DNA of 6,957 nt from DATLBY01 sp035526665 (GTDB lineage: Bacteria; Acidobacteriota; Terriglobia; Bryobacterales; Bryobacteraceae): the NCBI GenBank assembly GCA_035526665.1, contig DATLBY010000142.1, positions 1-6,957 on the forward strand, written 5' to 3'. A program made the position numbers and the translations under genes. This document shows, piece by piece, positions 5,465 through 6,957 of this stretch; position 1 is the stretch's first letter, and each line of letters starts with the position of its first letter. The notes under the pieces are model-generated. The model was not told the origin of the DNA. It saw only the letters and a program-made list of their open reading frames with translations, and made no database searches.

Positions 5465-6596
5465 TCACTTGCCGGACCGGGCGATCGGGTATCCCTGCCA
5501 GAGGTATTCCAAAGCCTCGGGCAGGGTTTGTTGTTTCACCGAGCGGTCGGTGTGGCCGCCGTTCCGGGCGAACACAAACTGATAATGATAACCCTTAGCC
5601 GCCAGCACTCTGGCCATGTTCTCATTGGCGAGGACCCAGTCGTGCATGTTGTCGCGCGTGCTGAGATTATCCCGATCGCCGACTTCCATCCAAATCCGTA
5701 GAGGCTTGACCGGCGAGTTCGGGATCAGGTGTTCATGGAACTCCCATGCGCCGTGAGGAGTCCCGGCATTGGGCGGCCACTGCTGGTTTACATAGGTGCC
5801 TGAGTAGGTGAGGACCCGGTCGTACAGCTCGGGGTGATACCAGGCCATAATCAAGGCCGCCGATCCGCCGGAGCTAACCGCCCATGGTGGCGCGGCCGTC
5901 GGGATCCTTGGTCAACTTCACGTTGTATTGCTTCTCCACCAAGGGCAGCACTTCTTTTTCGACAAACTCCGCGTACAGGCCGGACATGGTGTCGTACTCC
6001 AGTCCGCGTTGGCTTCCCTGGGCGTCGCCGCTGCCATTGCCGATGGAAACGGCAATCATCACGGGCACGCGGTGCTGCGCGATTAGTGTATCGAGCGCGG
6101 TGAACAAGGCTTTGTCGGGTCCATCGGCTCCGACGATGAAGGGAGCGGCGGCGCCGGGGACGTACTGCTGTGGGACGTAGACCGTCACCTTACGCGTGTA
6201 GGGAGCGGGATGACTGGTGAGCAGCATTTTGGTGGGGTCGCTGGGGTCGGGCCGGAGGCTGTTGGGCTCGCGCGCGATACCGGGGTAGATTTTGCTGTCG
6301 GCCGACTCCATGGTGAAGGTGTAGATCATTCCCTGCGGCACGCCCTCCCGCGGAGTCATCTCGGGCGCCGGATTGTGGGTGGGGCCGAGGATGAAGTTTC
6401 CATCCTCGGTGGCCGGAGGCGCAGCTCCGTCAGGCAGCTCTTTCGCTTTTACATAACCGGCAGTATTGGGGTCGCGGGTCGGCGGCGTGGGGCGGGGCGG
6501 CCGCGCGGCGGGGGCCGCCACGTGCGTCTGCGCGATCGCCGGCTGTACGGCGGTCATGAGGCTTATCGAGAACGCCGTGCGTAGTAAACGAAACAT
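5465..6596 (-). pseudogene. Secreted esterase (esterase-D / enterochelin esterase-like) broken by one base at the nucleophile elbow
   Basis: Two minus-strand reading frames, 6596-5874 (240 codons) and about 5873-5465, join into one 376-residue alpha/beta hydrolase of the putative esterase family (PF00756). The first frame ends ATMGG then TAG. Removing one base of the AA pair at 5876-5877 restores GGT AGC TCC GGC GGA, reading GGSSGGSAALIMAW, the expected elbow with nucleophile S242. The rest is well preserved: signal peptide MFRLLRTAFSISLMTAVQPAIA, a Pro-rich linker (about 24-45), the core strand segment RKVTVYVPQQY, the acid in EVGDRDN (D307 or D309 after repair) and the base in NGGHTD (H348). 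No second lesion is seen, so the break is either recent or a sequencing error. As written, the product ends just before the catalytic serine and would be inactive. The start has AGGAG seven bases upstream (6604-6608). Confidence 0.88.
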
Positions 6597-6603
6597 AAGA
6601 TGG

Positions 6604-6608
6604 CTCCT
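6604..6608 (-). promoter_or_regulatory. Ribosome binding site of the esterase
   Basis: On the minus strand this reads AGGAG, seven bases before the ATG at 6596. It supports that ATG, which also gives a complete signal peptide. Confidence 0.5.
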
Positions 6609-6688
6609 ATCTGAATACTATGGCAAGCCGCAACAGGAACGGCGCCTTCACATGTAAGATCATCGCGGCGGCCGCGCTCTCGCACGAT

Positions 6689-6739
6689 CCGCCGGCGATT
6701 TTGCTATTGTGTTCCGATGCTAAACCGCATTGCCGGCGG
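6689..6739. repeat. GC-rich inverted repeat around a possible -10 box
   Basis: CCGCCGGCGAT (6689-6699) and ATTGCCGGCGG (6729-6739) are inverted copies matching at 10 of 11 positions, with a 29-base spacer. The spacer contains TGCTATTGT (6702-6710) and an ATG (6717). The arrangement resembles paired operator half-sites around a promoter, or the stem of an RNA hairpin. GCCGGC-rich words are frequent in DNA of this composition, so chance is not excluded. Confidence 0.35.
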
Positions 6740-6873
6740 TCCAAGGGAAAGCGTCCAGTTTTGCGAAATGGGAAGGTCCGCTCTTTCAGGACGCCCGGTG
6801 TGGCGAATGGAAATCGCCAGTCCTGTTTGGCCGAAGAGTGGCGGCTCGCGACAGAGACGTTAGCGTTGCCGGT

Positions 6874-6957
6874 TCACTTGCCGCCGGCGCGCCCCACGCG
6901 CACCAGGATATGCGTGATGGCATTGTGTCCGGCTTGGTTGGCGCGTTCCACCCGCAC
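6874..6957 (-). CDS. C-terminal end of an unidentified protein, cut by the window edge
   Basis: The last 27 codons of a minus-strand gene run in from the right edge and end at TGA (6874-6876). The visible residues begin VRVERANQAGHNAITHILV and finish RVGRAGGK. Of the 27 codons, 22 end in G or C, in keeping with the real genes of the window and supporting true coding. The alternating hydrophobic pattern suggests a closing beta strand. I do not recognise the family from so short a piece. Confidence 0.5.
   Translation of the reverse strand: MRVERANQAGHNAITHILVRVGRAGGK

Larger units (their letters stand above)
6597..6873. other. Intergenic region between the broken esterase and the right-edge gene
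   Basis: No secure gene lies in these 277 bases. They hold the esterase ribosome binding site, an inverted repeat at 6689-6739, an extended -10-like TGCTATTGT (6702-6710), and a small hairpin, TGGCGA (6801-6806) with TCGCCA (6814-6819) around a 7-base loop. The hairpin lies about 55 bases beyond the stop of the right-edge minus-strand gene, with no T-run. A 48-codon frame opens at ATG 6717 and ends at TAG 6861-6863, but its codon use is only weakly gene-like and it resembles no family I know. Confidence 0.4.

Noticed and set aside
5465..5854. The esterase C-terminal frame as an independent gene
   Set aside because: It starts inside the hydrolase fold just after the nucleophile elbow, has no plausible ribosome binding site, and joins perfectly to the upstream frame when one base is removed.
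6717..6863. A 48-codon frame after a TGCTATTGT element
   Set aside because: Third-position G+C is only weakly raised, no ribosome binding site is present and the residues resemble no family, so I did not call it a gene.
1..6957. A hidden defence, toxin-antitoxin, biosynthetic or mobile system
   Set aside because: No transposase, integrase, nuclease, toxin pair, carrier-protein domain, direct-repeat array or target-site duplication was seen. The genes face different directions and show no shared pathway.

Overview
The window looks like an accessory stretch of an Acidobacteriota chromosome, probably from the Solibacter/Bryobacter side. This is inferred from three things: moderately high G+C, many small secreted hydrolase and cupin genes arranged one by one instead of in long operons, and a cupin that closely resembles the hydroxynitrile-lyase cupins known from Granulicella and Acidobacterium. 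No tRNA, rRNA, CRISPR array, insertion sequence or phage gene is visible.

Layout. Positions 1-174 are a short flank with no secure gene. A secreted class-C beta-lactamase-family serine hydrolase (175-1404, +) converges on a manganese-type cupin (1476-1871, -). Upstream of that cupin on the same strand is a badly decayed aldo/keto reductase (about 1929-2336, -), with several frame changes, a missing middle and a missing C-terminal part. Next come a secreted NTF2-like/DUF4440 protein (2429-2872, +) and a SAM-dependent methyltransferase (2954-3769, +). An alpha/beta hydrolase (3844-4671, -) follows, divergent from a secreted protein made of two tandem cupin-like repeats (4757-5434, +). A secreted esterase-D-type esterase (5465-6596, -) is broken by one extra base exactly at its nucleophile elbow. 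After a 277-base intergenic region, the right edge holds the last 27 codons of another minus-strand gene.

How the parts relate. No multi-gene pathway can be read with confidence. The best functional call is the 131-residue cupin, whose metal-site residues and numbering match cupin (R)-hydroxynitrile lyases. Its natural substrate is unknown, and the dead aldo/keto reductase upstream suggests a former two-gene unit that has lost one partner. The other genes (serine hydrolase, esterase, alpha/beta hydrolase, DUF4440, bicupin) are typical single-gene acidobacterial accessory functions, many exported. Two of the genes are broken, one long ago and one apparently recently, so the region seems to be under relaxed selection. 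I found no convincing evidence of a new multi-component system. The observations most worth following are the cupin/aldo-keto reductase pair and the frameshift at the esterase active site.
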